A stretch of 64,000 nt of DNA from Saprospiraceae bacterium. Lineage in GTDB: Bacteria > Bacteroidota > Bacteroidia > Chitinophagales > Saprospiraceae. Location of the stretch: positions 1 through 64,000 of the forward strand of contig JAIYAP010000039.1 of assembly GCA_027488935.1 (NCBI GenBank), written 5' to 3'. Of this stretch, positions 36,893 to 45,967 are shown one piece after another; position 1 is the first letter of the stretch; each line of letters starts with the position of its first letter. The notes below the pieces were generated by a model. The model saw nothing but the letters and a program-made list of their open reading frames with translations, ran no database searches and was not told where the DNA came from. The position numbers were made by a program, and so were the translations under genes.

Positions 36893-38707
36893 CTATCGCA
36901 ACAATGTAAGCTGACCACTTGCACGCAAATCTGTATCCACGCCTGCCTGCCGGTACACGATGATGTAATAGTACACATCCGAGGGCGCGTCCTTGCCATC
37001 CCAGGCCTGATCACCGCTGTACACTTGATTGCCCCAACGGTTGTAAATGGTGAGGGACTGCACACTGCCTGGACAAAAGAATTTGGGTTGAAACACATCG
37101 TTCGTGCCGTCCTGATTGGGTGTAAACGTATTCGGGAATCGGGCAGCCTGGGTACTGATTTGCACAAAACGGGTGGCCTGTACTTTACAAAAAGTATTTT
37201 CCCCAATGCGGGTTACACTACCCGCCTGGTTAAAAATCAGTTGGTTGTTGTTCAGCGGATCTGGCACCGCATTCGAATAAATATACTGATAATTCACCCC
37301 GGGCGTATTGCCAAGGGCATTGATTGTAATGGATTCCCCTGCACAAATCGTGTCGCTCGACAAACTAAAACTCAGATCGATGGGGATACAAACGGAGGAA
37401 ATGGGGGTGTTTCCATCCACCAACTCCGGACTCCAAGGCCCCATCAACAGAGGCTGGGCACTACTCGGCACGATGGTTTCCAGGATCAATCCCGGCAACA
37501 TATTAATGCGCGCATCGCCATTTTCACTGCGTGGACAGCAATCGGTGTCCAAACTTAAATCCGGCTTCATTTGGGTAAAAAACGCATCATCCCCAAATTG
37601 GCTGCTCCAACTGCCTGCCGCCGCAACTCCTTTTTGAGCAGGCAGTGTTTTCAACCGTTCAAATCCCGCATTTAAGGCCGCTGGGGCCATGTTTTTTAGT
37701 TGTACCACTTCGTTTCCGGTGCTGAAACGCAGTAAAAGCGCCGGTGCACCCAAGGTATTTGAAAAAGCAGTGCTCAGTAAAGGTTGGTCGCCCCCCGTCA
37801 ACAACATGTCCCCCAACAACAAATCATTGTTTTGATTGGCCAGTCCATAAGACCAGGAAGCGCGTATTTGCACCAAATTAGCGGCCAAATCAACCAACCA
37901 CAAGCGCTCGTAACCACTTCCGAGGTATTTGGTGTTGCCCGCAAGGATGAAATGGCCATCCGAGGTTCGCACAATCCGTTTAAGGTAATCGTTGGCAGGT
38001 GTCCGCAATTTTTTACAAATAAAAGCCCCGTTTGGTGCTAAACGCATCAACAAACCATCCCTATTCGAGCCTTCTACCGAACCCACCGCGTAAATAAATC
38101 CTTGTTCGTCGACCACCGCGCCGTACAACACACCGGCTGGCACTTCTGGTCCGCTGAGAACGTGTTGCCATTGGATATCCAATTGGTTGTTCAATTTTAA
38201 CACGGCCGGACGCGCGGGATTATTGCCCATCAAATCCACCCGGCCACTCAACAAATAACCATCCGATAATAAGGTGATTTCTGAAAATTGCGAGGCTGCG
38301 CCCGACAGTCGTTTACTATTGATCAACCCGCCCGTGATGGCATCCAGGGTAAACAACACCGAAAAACTTTGGGAAGCATCCTCCGTGAGCGCGGGCGTGT
38401 GCGCGAGCACCAACAGGTTTCCATTGGCATCTTTTTGAATATCAGCAACTTGCAAAGGAGTAGTTCCAGAAAGAATTTGTTGCTCCCACAGTGTTTGGCC
38501 CTGCGGGTTGCGCACTTCAACCCAGGCGCTTGGAGATGCTCCCGGCGCTTGCTCCGCCCGTCCGCCCAAAGCAATATTTCCATTGGAAAGTACTTCCAAG
38601 GCAAATGCCTGCTCTAAGGTGTCCTTTCTGCCCGATATATATTGACCAAACTGCTGGGCTTCGAGGATATGACCGAGCATTAAAAATAGCATTAGGAACC
38701 GAACCAT
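36893..38707 (-). CDS. Large secreted protein with gliding-motility-type C-terminus
   Basis: 604 residues. A signal peptide (MVRFLMLFLMLGHILEAQ) is followed by repeated strand blocks (DGYLLSGRVDL, DGHFILAGNTKYLG), as in delta-60/beta-propeller-like proteins. The last 80 residues, FPNTFTPNQDGTNDVFQP then LTIYNRWGNQVY and AWDGKDAPSDVYYYIIVY, are the gliding-motility-associated C-terminal domain (type B T9SS sorting). It is likely a surface or secreted structural protein. It is followed on its promoter side by a dispersed repeat. Confidence 0.88.
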   Translation of the reverse strand: MVRFLMLFLMLGHILEAQQFGQYISGRKDTLEQAFALEVLSNGNIALGGRAEQAPGASPSAWVEVRNPQGQTLWEQQILSGTTPLQVADIQKDANGNLLVLAHTPALTEDASQSFSVLFTLDAITGGLINSKRLSGAASQFSEITLLSDGYLLSGRVDLMGNNPARPAVLKLNNQLDIQWQHVLSGPEVPAGVLYGAVVDEQGFIYAVGSVEGSNRDGLLMRLAPNGAFICKKLRTPANDYLKRIVRTSDGHFILAGNTKYLGSGYERLWLVDLAANLVQIRASWSYGLANQNNDLLLGDMLLTGGDQPLLSTAFSNTLGAPALLLRFSTGNEVVQLKNMAPAALNAGFERLKTLPAQKGVAAAGSWSSQFGDDAFFTQMKPDLSLDTDCCPRSENGDARINMLPGLILETIVPSSAQPLLMGPWSPELVDGNTPISSVCIPIDLSFSLSSDTICAGESITINALGNTPGVNYQYIYSNAVPDPLNNNQLIFNQAGSVTRIGENTFCKVQATRFVQISTQAARFPNTFTPNQDGTNDVFQPKFFCPGSVQSLTIYNRWGNQVYSGDQAWDGKDAPSDVYYYIIVYRQAGVDTDLRASGQLTLLR

Positions 38708-38720
38708 ATAGAGTCAACAT

Positions 38721-38810
38721 AAAGTGGTTATGAAAAAATCTGGCTTCTAATCCATTGAAAATCAATATTTTCATCCATCCACCCTTCAAATCCATTTAAA
38801 TCTGGGTATA
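38721..38810 (+). repeat. Dispersed intergenic repeat, copy 4
   Basis: aaagtggttatgaaaaaatc, then tccattgaaaatcaat, atccatccacccttc and aaatccatttaaatctggg. Same family and orientation as 4506, 6361 and 14287. It separates the 604-residue secreted protein from the glycosyltransferase. Confidence 0.9.
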
Positions 38811-38819
38811 AACTGAAAA

Positions 38820-40043
38820 TCAACATTCCGCGGTATGCAATTCTACTTGTTGTGCATAAACCTCCAACAAATTTCGCGCAATTTCCAGATTGTCATAGTG
38901 TTGGGTGCAAAAATCTTTGGCCGCTTCACCCAATTGGACCAACTTGTTTTTCTGCGCATAACACCAGGTGATGGCTGCTAAAAAAGCCTGGGGTGTATCT
39001 GCGATCAGGCAATCCGACTTATCCTGGGCAGCAATTCCTTCCATGCCTAACGTAGTGGAAAGCACCACTTTACCAACCGCCATACCTTCCAAAATCTTTG
39101 CGCGCATGCCCCCGCCCGACAAAAGGGGCACCACCATCACGGAATGTTGGTTGATAAAATCGGGTGCACTGGGCACTTCACCGTGGAAAATAACGCGGGG
39201 CAGGTTTAATTCTTTGATCCATTTTGGTGCCGTGCGCCCTGCAATGTGAAACGTCAATTCCGGGAACGCAGGGGCCAGCATGGGGGTCCACACCTGCTCC
39301 AAAAACCAGCGCAAGCCCTCCTGATTCGGCATCCAATCGAGCGAACCGATAAAAGAAAGGCTCAATGGGCGGTTAAAACTTGTATAATCTGGTGTGTAAT
39401 CGCGCGCATCCAACCCAATCGGTGTTACATAAGCGGGTTTGCGCAGTCCAAGGCGCTGGAAATGTTCCACATCCCGCGCGCTGATACCGACGAGCAAATC
39501 GTAATCATTCAGGCGCGCAATTTCGTATTGTTTAAGTCTTGGTGTAATTTTGCGCAAATACCACTGGCGCAGCGGATTGCTGTTGTCGGCAACCCTTTCC
39601 CAAATTTCATGTTCCACATTGTGCGCCCGCAAAGCAATAATGGCATTGGAATGCTGGCGAATCACAGGAATATACGGAGCAAGGTAAAGCGACTCTAACT
39701 GAACAATATCATAATGACCTGATTGTAACAAAGCCGCCAAACGCTGCGCGAATTCGGGACTGTCGAACCGATCGACATGGTAAGATTTGTTGGTAAAAAG
39801 GTTGAAAAACGCAGGCAAAGGCCGAATTCGGTTGTCGACATACACGGTTTCCATCGATGCATAATGATCGAAATCGGGCGGTAACACGGTTGTATCAAAC
39901 CAATGTTTGCTGGTATTCATGGAGCAAAGCGTGACTTCATAGCCCAATTCGGCAAATGCCCGGGCCAGGTAAGTCACAGCAATTGCTTCACCGTCTTTCA
40001 ACGGATACGGAAATTTTTTACAGAGTTGGAGAATTTTCATCAT
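38820..40043 (-). CDS. Glycosyltransferase, GT-B fold (family 4-like)
   Basis: 407 residues. KILQLCKKFPYPLKDGEAIA at the start and RAHNVEHEIWERVAD are the usual N-terminal elements. LSLSFIGSLDWMPNQEGLRW begins the donor domain, and VVPLLSGGGMRAKILEGMAV is the E-x7-E-like nucleotide-sugar motif. It resembles the sugar transferases of surface polysaccharide synthesis. No polysaccharide cluster is next to it. The start has tandem ATGs at 40043 and 40040. Confidence 0.88.
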   Translation of the reverse strand: MMKILQLCKKFPYPLKDGEAIAVTYLARAFAELGYEVTLCSMNTSKHWFDTTVLPPDFDHYASMETVYVDNRIRPLPAFFNLFTNKSYHVDRFDSPEFAQRLAALLQSGHYDIVQLESLYLAPYIPVIRQHSNAIIALRAHNVEHEIWERVADNSNPLRQWYLRKITPRLKQYEIARLNDYDLLVGISARDVEHFQRLGLRKPAYVTPIGLDARDYTPDYTSFNRPLSLSFIGSLDWMPNQEGLRWFLEQVWTPMLAPAFPELTFHIAGRTAPKWIKELNLPRVIFHGEVPSAPDFINQHSVMVVPLLSGGGMRAKILEGMAVGKVVLSTTLGMEGIAAQDKSDCLIADTPQAFLAAITWCYAQKNKLVQLGEAAKDFCTQHYDNLEIARNLLEVYAQQVELHTAEC

Positions 40044-40103
40044 GGATTAGACGGTATTTTGAGGGAAAAGTTGGAATTACATTTTTTTAAGGAACTTTGT
40101 GCC

Positions 40104-40757
40104 ATGATCGTAGAAGCAACAAACATCCATAAATCTTTTGGTCACCTGCAAATTCTGAAAGGCGTTAACCTCGGAATCAAGCGGGCGGAGATCGTTAGCA
40201 TCATCGGCAAGTCTGGGGCCGGCAAAAGTACACTCTTACACATTCTGGGCACCCTTGATCACGCAGATCAAGGTGAAATAAAAATCAATGACCAGACAAT
40301 CAGCGCATTATCAGCGCGAAAACTGGCGGCTTTCCGCAATCAGCACATTGGTTTTGTGTTTCAGTTCCACCATTTGCTGCCCGAATTTACCGCGCTTGAA
40401 AACGTGTGCATCCCGGGCTTTATTCAAAACACACCCACTGAAACCGTCAAAAAACGCGCCGAATCCTTGCTTACCTACCTGGGATTGGCCGATCGCCTCC
40501 AACACAAACCCACTGAACTAAGCGGCGGCGAACAACAACGGGTCGCGGTAGCACGGGCACTGATCAATCAACCCGAAGTCATTTTTGCCGACGAACCCAC
40601 CGGCAATCTGGACAGTGCCGCCTCTCAGGAAATGCATCAACTCATCAAACAATTGCGTGCCGATTACGGACTGGCTTTTGTTATTGTCACCCACAACAAA
40701 GAACTCGCCGATCTGTCAGATCGCTGCCTTGAAATGCAGGATGGATTATTGATCTGA
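40104..40757 (+). CDS. lolD: LolD-like lipoprotein-releasing ABC ATPase
   Basis: 217 residues from the ATG at 40104; the longer open frame from 39903 overlaps the divergent glycosyltransferase and has no family match there. Walker A IIGKSGAGKSTLL, Q-loop VFQFHHLLPEFTALENV, signature LSGGEQQRVAVARAL, Walker B VIFADEPTGNLDS. The LLPEFTA stretch is typical of LolD, which with LolC/E releases lipoproteins from the inner membrane. The membrane partners are not next to it. The start codons of the two divergent genes are about 60 bases apart. Confidence 0.9.
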   Translation: MIVEATNIHKSFGHLQILKGVNLGIKRAEIVSIIGKSGAGKSTLLHILGTLDHADQGEIKINDQTISALSARKLAAFRNQHIGFVFQFHHLLPEFTALENVCIPGFIQNTPTETVKKRAESLLTYLGLADRLQHKPTELSGGEQQRVAVARALINQPEVIFADEPTGNLDSAASQEMHQLIKQLRADYGLAFVIVTHNKELADLSDRCLEMQDGLLI

Positions 40758-40782
40758 GTACCTACAACTCTGCCGAACGTTT

Positions 40783-41892
40783 ATGCGCCTATATCTGCTG
40801 CCTGTATTGCTTTTTTTAACAGCCTGTACCGTTGCCCGAAAACAAGAAAAAATTGATCTTCAAGCCATTAAGTTTGAAAATCGACCAAAAAATATTATCC
40901 TCCTGATCGGAGATGGCATGGCACTTGCGCATGTTTCAGCCAACGTGTACTGGCGCGGAAACAACAAGTCTATTTTTGAAGAATTCCCCTTTATCGGATT
41001 TCACAAAAGCTTATCTTTTGATGATCTGGTGACGGATTCAGCAGCCGGAGCTACTGCTTTTGCCTGCGGACATAAAACGACCAATGCGGCCATCGGCGTG
41101 TTACCGCCTGATAATCAACCTTGTACCACCATTTTAGAAGAAATGGATGGCCTCGGTTGGGCAACAGGCATGGTCGTAACTTGCTCTGCCCCACATGCCA
41201 CCCCCGCTTCTTTTATTGCACACCGGGAAATGCGTGCACAAACGGAAGAAATTGCGCTCGATTACCTTAAAACCCCTTTAGATTGCTTTATCGGTGGTGG
41301 GGAGCAATATTTTGATGCGCGCGGGGACAAGATTAACCTGGTCGATTCTTTAAGAGACAAAGGTTACATCATTCGCAGAGGACTGTCGTTCAATAAATTA
41401 CCCTTGGATGGCTCGGCGCCTTTTATGTTATTTACCGATCTTCGCGAACCCGGTACGGCCTCTGCTGGCCGCAATTATTTGCCCGGAGCAACTACCCTTG
41501 CTTGCGAATATTTAAAAAAACGCAGCGAAAAAGGCTTTTTTTTAATGGTAGAAGGTAGTCAGATAGACTGGGCTTGTCATGCCAACGACCGAACCTGGCT
41601 GAAGGCAGAAATGAACGATTTTGATGATACCGTGCGCCGCGCCCTCGAATTTGCAGCACAGGATCGATCCACCTTGGTAATCGTTACCGGAGATCATGAA
41701 TGCGGCGGACTGGCCTTAAATAAAACCGACAGCAAAAATGATTTTAAAGGCACTTTTGTCGTGCGAATGCATACCGGTGCATTGGTGCCCGTATACGCAT
41801 ATGGCCCACAAGCGCACTTGTTTTCAGGCATTTATGACAATACCGACATTTATTACAAAATGCGGGCTGCCTTGAATTTGCCATCTAATTGA
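40783..41892 (+). CDS. Alkaline phosphatase (PhoA family), lipoprotein
   Basis: 369 residues. The signal ends in the lipobox LTAC (Cys15). NIILLIGDGM binds metal, and TDSAAGATAFACGHKT carries the nucleophile Ser86. VEGSQIDWACHAND and VTGDHECGGLAL provide the remaining zinc ligands. It frees phosphate from monoesters outside the cytoplasm. It starts 26 bases after lolD on the same strand. Shorter than E. coli PhoA, matching compact Bacteroidota forms. Confidence 0.93.
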   Translation: MRLYLLPVLLFLTACTVARKQEKIDLQAIKFENRPKNIILLIGDGMALAHVSANVYWRGNNKSIFEEFPFIGFHKSLSFDDLVTDSAAGATAFACGHKTTNAAIGVLPPDNQPCTTILEEMDGLGWATGMVVTCSAPHATPASFIAHREMRAQTEEIALDYLKTPLDCFIGGGEQYFDARGDKINLVDSLRDKGYIIRRGLSFNKLPLDGSAPFMLFTDLREPGTASAGRNYLPGATTLACEYLKKRSEKGFFLMVEGSQIDWACHANDRTWLKAEMNDFDDTVRRALEFAAQDRSTLVIVTGDHECGGLALNKTDSKNDFKGTFVVRMHTGALVPVYAYGPQAHLFSGIYDNTDIYYKMRAALNLPSN

Positions 41893-41922
41893 CCAACATC
41901 AACCTCGATGCTACCGTAGGTT

Positions 41923-41942
41923 TATTTTTGTATGTACTTTTG
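41923..41942 (+). promoter_or_regulatory. Two tandem -7-like boxes upstream of glmM
   Basis: tatttttg at 41923-41930 and tacttttg at 41935-41942 both fit TAnnTTTG; I see no good -33 element. Start sites near 41937-41949 would leave 30-45 bases of leader before the TTG start of glmM. Confidence 0.35.
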
Positions 41943-41980
41943 CACCTCAATCCTCTATATTAACCATAAATCGCGCAACA

Positions 41981-43360
41981 TTGACACTAATTAAATCTAT
42001 TTCGGGCTTTCGGGGCACCATTGGCGGAACAGTTGGACAAAACTTGACCCCACAGGACATTGTTGAATCAACTGCGGCATATGGCGCATGGGTATTGGCA
42101 CAGGAAAAGGGGAAAAGCATTGTGATTGGCCGTGACGGTCGTATTTCAGGCGAATTGGTCAGCCAATTGGTGTGCTGTACTTTACGTGCCATGGGTTTGG
42201 ATGTAATTGACCTGGGCTTGAGCACAACGCCTACGGTGGAAATGGCCGTTGTAATGGAACAAGCGGCAGGGGGCATTATCCTCACGGCCAGTCACAATCC
42301 AAAGGAATGGAATGCCCTTAAATTGCTAAACCACAAAGGCGAATTCATCAGCGCTGCCGATGGCGCAGCCTTGTTGCAATTGCTGGAAGACGGTGGCATT
42401 ACCTATGCGACCGTAGACCAATTGGGTGGCTACAAAACCGATGACACCTATATTCAAAAGCACATCCAGGCAATTCTTGATTTGCCCCTGGTGGAGGTGG
42501 CTGCTGTGAAAGCAAAAGGCTTTAAAGTCGTGGTAGATGCCATTAATTCAACCGGAGCATTGTCGGTGCCACCCTTGTTGGAAGCACTGGGATGTACAGT
42601 GGTGGTGATAAATGGCGAAATCACGGGCAATTTTGCGCATAATCCAGAGCCACTCAAAAACCATCTGAGTCAATTATCCTCAGAAGTGCGGATGCAAAAG
42701 GCCCACCTGGGCATTGCGGTTGATCCGGATGTGGACCGCTTGGTGTTTATGTGTGAAGATGGCGAGTTGTTTGGCGAAGAATATACCTTGGTTGCTGTGG
42801 CCGATTATGTGTTGTCGAAACGCGGCGGTGGCAACACGGTTTCTAACCTGTCGAGTACACGTGCCTTGCGCGATGTTACAGAGAAGTATGGCGGCACTTA
42901 TTATGCCTCGGCCGTAGGTGAAGTGAATGTGGTAGAAAAAATGAAAGCCGTAAATGCGGTGATTGGTGGTGAAGGCAACGGCGGCATTATCGTGCCCGAA
43001 TTACATTACGGACGCGATGCATTGGCGGGTATTGCCTTGTTCTTGAGCCACTTAGCACAGGTTGGCAAACAAATTTCAACCCTGCGCGGTACGTATCCCG
43101 ACTATCAAATGGCTAAAACCAAACTCGATCGCTCGGAAGATCTTAACTTGAACAAGATCTTCACCGGCCTGCAAGAGAAATACCGCAACGAAAAAATCAA
43201 TACCGAGGACGGTTTAAAAATTGATTTTGCCGAGGGTTGGGTACATTTGCGCCCCTCGAATACCGAACCAATTATTCGGGTGTATTCTGAAAGCAACTCG
43301 ATGGTCATTGCCGAAAATTTAGCCAAAAAAATCATTTCCGACATTCAATCTTTAAGGTAA
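41981..43360 (+). CDS. glmM: Phosphoglucosamine mutase, TTG start
   Basis: 459 residues. The N-terminus TLIKSISGFRGTIGGTVGQN is the standard Bacteroidota GlmM start and begins at a TTG at 41981; no in-frame ATG lies nearby upstream, so TTG is the likely start. The active-site serine is Ser104 in LTASHNPKEWN, the metal loop is DPDVDR, and EGNGGIIVPE binds sugar. It turns glucosamine-6-phosphate into glucosamine-1-phosphate for peptidoglycan and lipopolysaccharide. A phosphomannomutase role is possible but less likely. Confidence 0.9.
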   Translation: MTLIKSISGFRGTIGGTVGQNLTPQDIVESTAAYGAWVLAQEKGKSIVIGRDGRISGELVSQLVCCTLRAMGLDVIDLGLSTTPTVEMAVVMEQAAGGIILTASHNPKEWNALKLLNHKGEFISAADGAALLQLLEDGGITYATVDQLGGYKTDDTYIQKHIQAILDLPLVEVAAVKAKGFKVVVDAINSTGALSVPPLLEALGCTVVVINGEITGNFAHNPEPLKNHLSQLSSEVRMQKAHLGIAVDPDVDRLVFMCEDGELFGEEYTLVAVADYVLSKRGGGNTVSNLSSTRALRDVTEKYGGTYYASAVGEVNVVEKMKAVNAVIGGEGNGGIIVPELHYGRDALAGIALFLSHLAQVGKQISTLRGTYPDYQMAKTKLDRSEDLNLNKIFTGLQEKYRNEKINTEDGLKIDFAEGWVHLRPSNTEPIIRVYSESNSMVIAENLAKKIISDIQSLR

Positions 43361-43408
43361 GCACGCGAAAAGCACCTTACTTTCCACACCAGCCCAACCA
43401 GTTTGTTC

Positions 43409-44566
43409 ATGCAAAGAGTTTATTTTGACAATGCCGCCACTACCCCTATTTCCGCTGCTGTAATTGAGGCGATGGTGCCTGTATTCAAACAGCAATATGG
43501 CAATCCATCCAGCATTCATGCCGAAGGACGGTCGGTACGCACCCTGCTCGAAAGTGCAAGAAGGGTGGTTGCCCAGCAAATCGGTGCAAGTACCGCAGAT
43601 GTATTTTTCACCTCTGGCGGCACCGAAAGCAACAATATGGCCCTCAAATGTGCCGTGCGGGACCTGGGTGTACAACGCATTATCAGCAGTCCAATGGAAC
43701 ACCACTGCGGTTTACACACCATTGAATCGCTGGAAAAATACCAAGGCGTGGAAGTGGTATTGTTGCCCGTAGACGCCCTGGGTCGGATCGACTTAAATGG
43801 ACTGGAACAAGCATTACAGGCTGGACAAGGTAAAAAAACGCTGGTATCGCTCATGCATGCCAACAACGAAATTGGAACCATGATCGATTTGGAGGCAGTT
43901 TCGGCATTGTGCAGCCAATACGATGCCCTTTTTCACACAGATACAGTACAAACAATTGGGCATTTCCCCATTAATGTCAACCATACTAAAATCAACTTTC
44001 TTTCGGGCGCGGCACATAAATTCCACGGCCCAAAAGGCGTCGGTTTTATTTATATCAACCCGGATTCGCCGATCAAACCCCTGATTGACGGGGGCGCGCA
44101 AGAACGCAACATGCGCGGTGGCACTGAAAATGTGTACGGCATTGTGGGTTTGGCGAAGGCACTCGAATTGGCCAGCAATGAATTGGAAGCGCGCAGCAAC
44201 CATATTCTCGACCTGCGCGATTACATGCGGGCGCAATTGCAAACACAATTTCCTGATATTCAATTCAATGGCGATCTTGATGGCCTTTGCTTATACACGG
44301 TATTAAGTGTTTCTTTTCCGCCTGGCCCTAAAAATGAATTGTTGTTATTGAGTTTGGATATTGCGGGCGTGAGTGCCTCTGGTGGCAGTGCTTGCTCAAG
44401 CGGTGCTGAAAAGGGCAGCCATGTATTGGAAGCGATTGGCGCCGATCCGGAACGCAAAAGCATCCGTTTTTCCTTTTCCCATTACAACACCCGGGAGGAA
44501 GTTGATTTTGTCGTAAAACAATTAGCACAAATCCTGGCTCCCAAAAAAGTAAGCGTTCCCGCGTAA
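43409..44566 (+). CDS. Cysteine desulfurase (IscS/NifS type)
   Basis: 385 residues from the ATG at 43409; a TTG two codons earlier is less likely. MQRVYFDNAATTPISAAVIE is the classic start. GAAHKFHGPKGVGFIY has the PLP lysine, and SGGSACSSGAEKGSHV the persulfide-bearing cysteine. It removes sulfur from cysteine for Fe-S clusters or tRNA thiolation. It follows glmM by about 48 bases. There is no IscU gene next to it, so it may serve tRNA modification or the SUF pathway. Confidence 0.93.
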   Translation: MQRVYFDNAATTPISAAVIEAMVPVFKQQYGNPSSIHAEGRSVRTLLESARRVVAQQIGASTADVFFTSGGTESNNMALKCAVRDLGVQRIISSPMEHHCGLHTIESLEKYQGVEVVLLPVDALGRIDLNGLEQALQAGQGKKTLVSLMHANNEIGTMIDLEAVSALCSQYDALFHTDTVQTIGHFPINVNHTKINFLSGAAHKFHGPKGVGFIYINPDSPIKPLIDGGAQERNMRGGTENVYGIVGLAKALELASNELEARSNHILDLRDYMRAQLQTQFPDIQFNGDLDGLCLYTVLSVSFPPGPKNELLLLSLDIAGVSASGGSACSSGAEKGSHVLEAIGADPERKSIRFSFSHYNTREEVDFVVKQLAQILAPKKVSVPA

Positions 44567-44634
44567 AATCCTTTATTTTCCCGGTAAATCAACCCAATAC
44601 ACAACGGATTTATCCAATGCTTGCAAACGTACCA

Positions 44635-45426
44635 ATGAAAAAATTGTCCTCGATTTTATGGATGCCCGCTTTTGTACTGTTGGCGATGGCATGTGGCCAA
44701 AACACCCCAGCACCTACAGTAGTAGCGCCCCTAAGTATAAAAATGGAGTCGTTTCAATATAAAAAATGCGTGCGGGACTCGCTTTGTGCAACGCTTGATT
44801 TTACTTATCCGGTACTTTCGGGTGGAAAAAATGCCGCAGCCGTTCAAACAATCAATGATTCTTTGACCGCTTTCGTAAAAATGATGGCCTGGACGGAGCC
44901 AAAGGGCGACTTGAAAACAACCTTAGATTCGGCAGGCTTCGATATGTACAAAATGTTGCTCGAATCCGAAATTGATCCCGAGTATGCCATGCCTTACACC
45001 AATGAATTGCGGAGTAAGGTTATCCTGCAAAACACCAAGTATTTGTCGGTTCAAATGGACAATTATAGCTTTATGGGCGGCGCACACGGCAATTATGGCA
45101 CTGGTTTGAACACGTTCGACCTAAACACAGGCAAATACCTGTCGCTCACAGAAATCATAGCCGATACCAATGCCATCCGGCCGATGTTAGAAAAAGCATT
45201 TATTGAAGAAAAGAAAGAACCAGGAGAAAGCCCCAAACTGGCCGATCTTGTTTTTCCGGAATTCAAGCAATTGCCCATGCCGATGCAATGGTGTGTGGTG
45301 CCAGAAGGCGTGCGTTTTATTTACAATCCGTACGAAATAGCGGCTTATGCCTTGGGCCAAACAGATATTACCCTAACCTGGGCGCAATTGGGCAGCTTGG
45401 CCGACCCAAAAAAATGGCTGGAATAA
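44635..45426 (+). CDS. DUF3298/DUF4163 (RsiV-like) lipoprotein
   Basis: 263 residues from the ATG at 44635 (MKKLSSILWMP). A lipoprotein signal (VLLAMACGQN; Cys at about residue 20) is followed by the DUF4163-like part (YPVLSGGKNAAAVQTIND) and the DUF3298-like part (DNYSFMGGAHGNYGTGLNTF, LSLTEIIADTNAI). It closes with YEIAAYALGQTDITL, as in the RsiV fold. Envelope-facing, role unknown. The in-frame ATG at 44617 would only add six residues. Confidence 0.85.
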   Translation: MKKLSSILWMPAFVLLAMACGQNTPAPTVVAPLSIKMESFQYKKCVRDSLCATLDFTYPVLSGGKNAAAVQTINDSLTAFVKMMAWTEPKGDLKTTLDSAGFDMYKMLLESEIDPEYAMPYTNELRSKVILQNTKYLSVQMDNYSFMGGAHGNYGTGLNTFDLNTGKYLSLTEIIADTNAIRPMLEKAFIEEKKEPGESPKLADLVFPEFKQLPMPMQWCVVPEGVRFIYNPYEIAAYALGQTDITLTWAQLGSLADPKKWLE

Positions 45427-45484
45427 GTGCTTTGGTTAAAGCGTTTGATAAGGTTTTTTCGTTTACTGTTTTAAACGCTCCTCC

Positions 45485-45967
45485 ATGCGACAATTTATAT
45501 TTTTATTGCTCCTGATAGCAAGCAATACCGCCTTTTCACAGAAAATGCTGATTCTGGAACGGGCGAACCGCGCCAAAACCACCAAAATGTATATTGGTGC
45601 GTCCTTGAATTATCGCATGAAAGGGGCTGAAAACTATTGGTACCAGGCTGTGATTACCGATATTTTACCAGAAACAAAAACGCTGTTGCTGGATAATTTC
45701 CCGGTCAAAGTGGATAGTATCGCCGAAATAAAAGTACGTCGGCATCCGGTAGTCCGCTTGCTCGGGGGTACCTTATTTACATTCGGCGCTTCCTTAGCTT
45801 TTGCTACCACCATAGCCGCAATAAAAGGAGATGAATACCGGTACGGACTTTTATACGGTGTTTCAGGCGGCTCAGCGTTGACGGGCTTGGCGATGTCTAC
45901 CAATCGCACCCTCAAATTGGGCAAAAAACACCGTTTGCGTATTATCGAAATCAAATTTGAGCGTTAG
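45485..45967 (+). CDS. Hypothetical protein with signal peptide
   Basis: 160 residues. The signal is FIFLLLLIASNTAFSQ. The mature part has strand-rich blocks (TKMYIGASLNYRMKGAENYW, KTLLLDNFPVKVDSIAEIKV) and then a hydrophobic segment (LLGGTLFTFGASLAFATTIA) plus GGSALTGLAMS. I do not recognise it. It may be a membrane-associated envelope protein. Its end overlaps the convergent malic enzyme by four bases. Confidence 0.6.
   Translation: MRQFIFLLLLIASNTAFSQKMLILERANRAKTTKMYIGASLNYRMKGAENYWYQAVITDILPETKTLLLDNFPVKVDSIAEIKVRRHPVVRLLGGTLFTFGASLAFATTIAAIKGDEYRYGLLYGVSGGSALTGLAMSTNRTLKLGKKHRLRIIEIKFER

Noticed and set aside
39903-40103. Upstream extension of lolD
   Set aside because: It overlaps the start region of the divergent glycosyltransferase and has no similarity to LolD.
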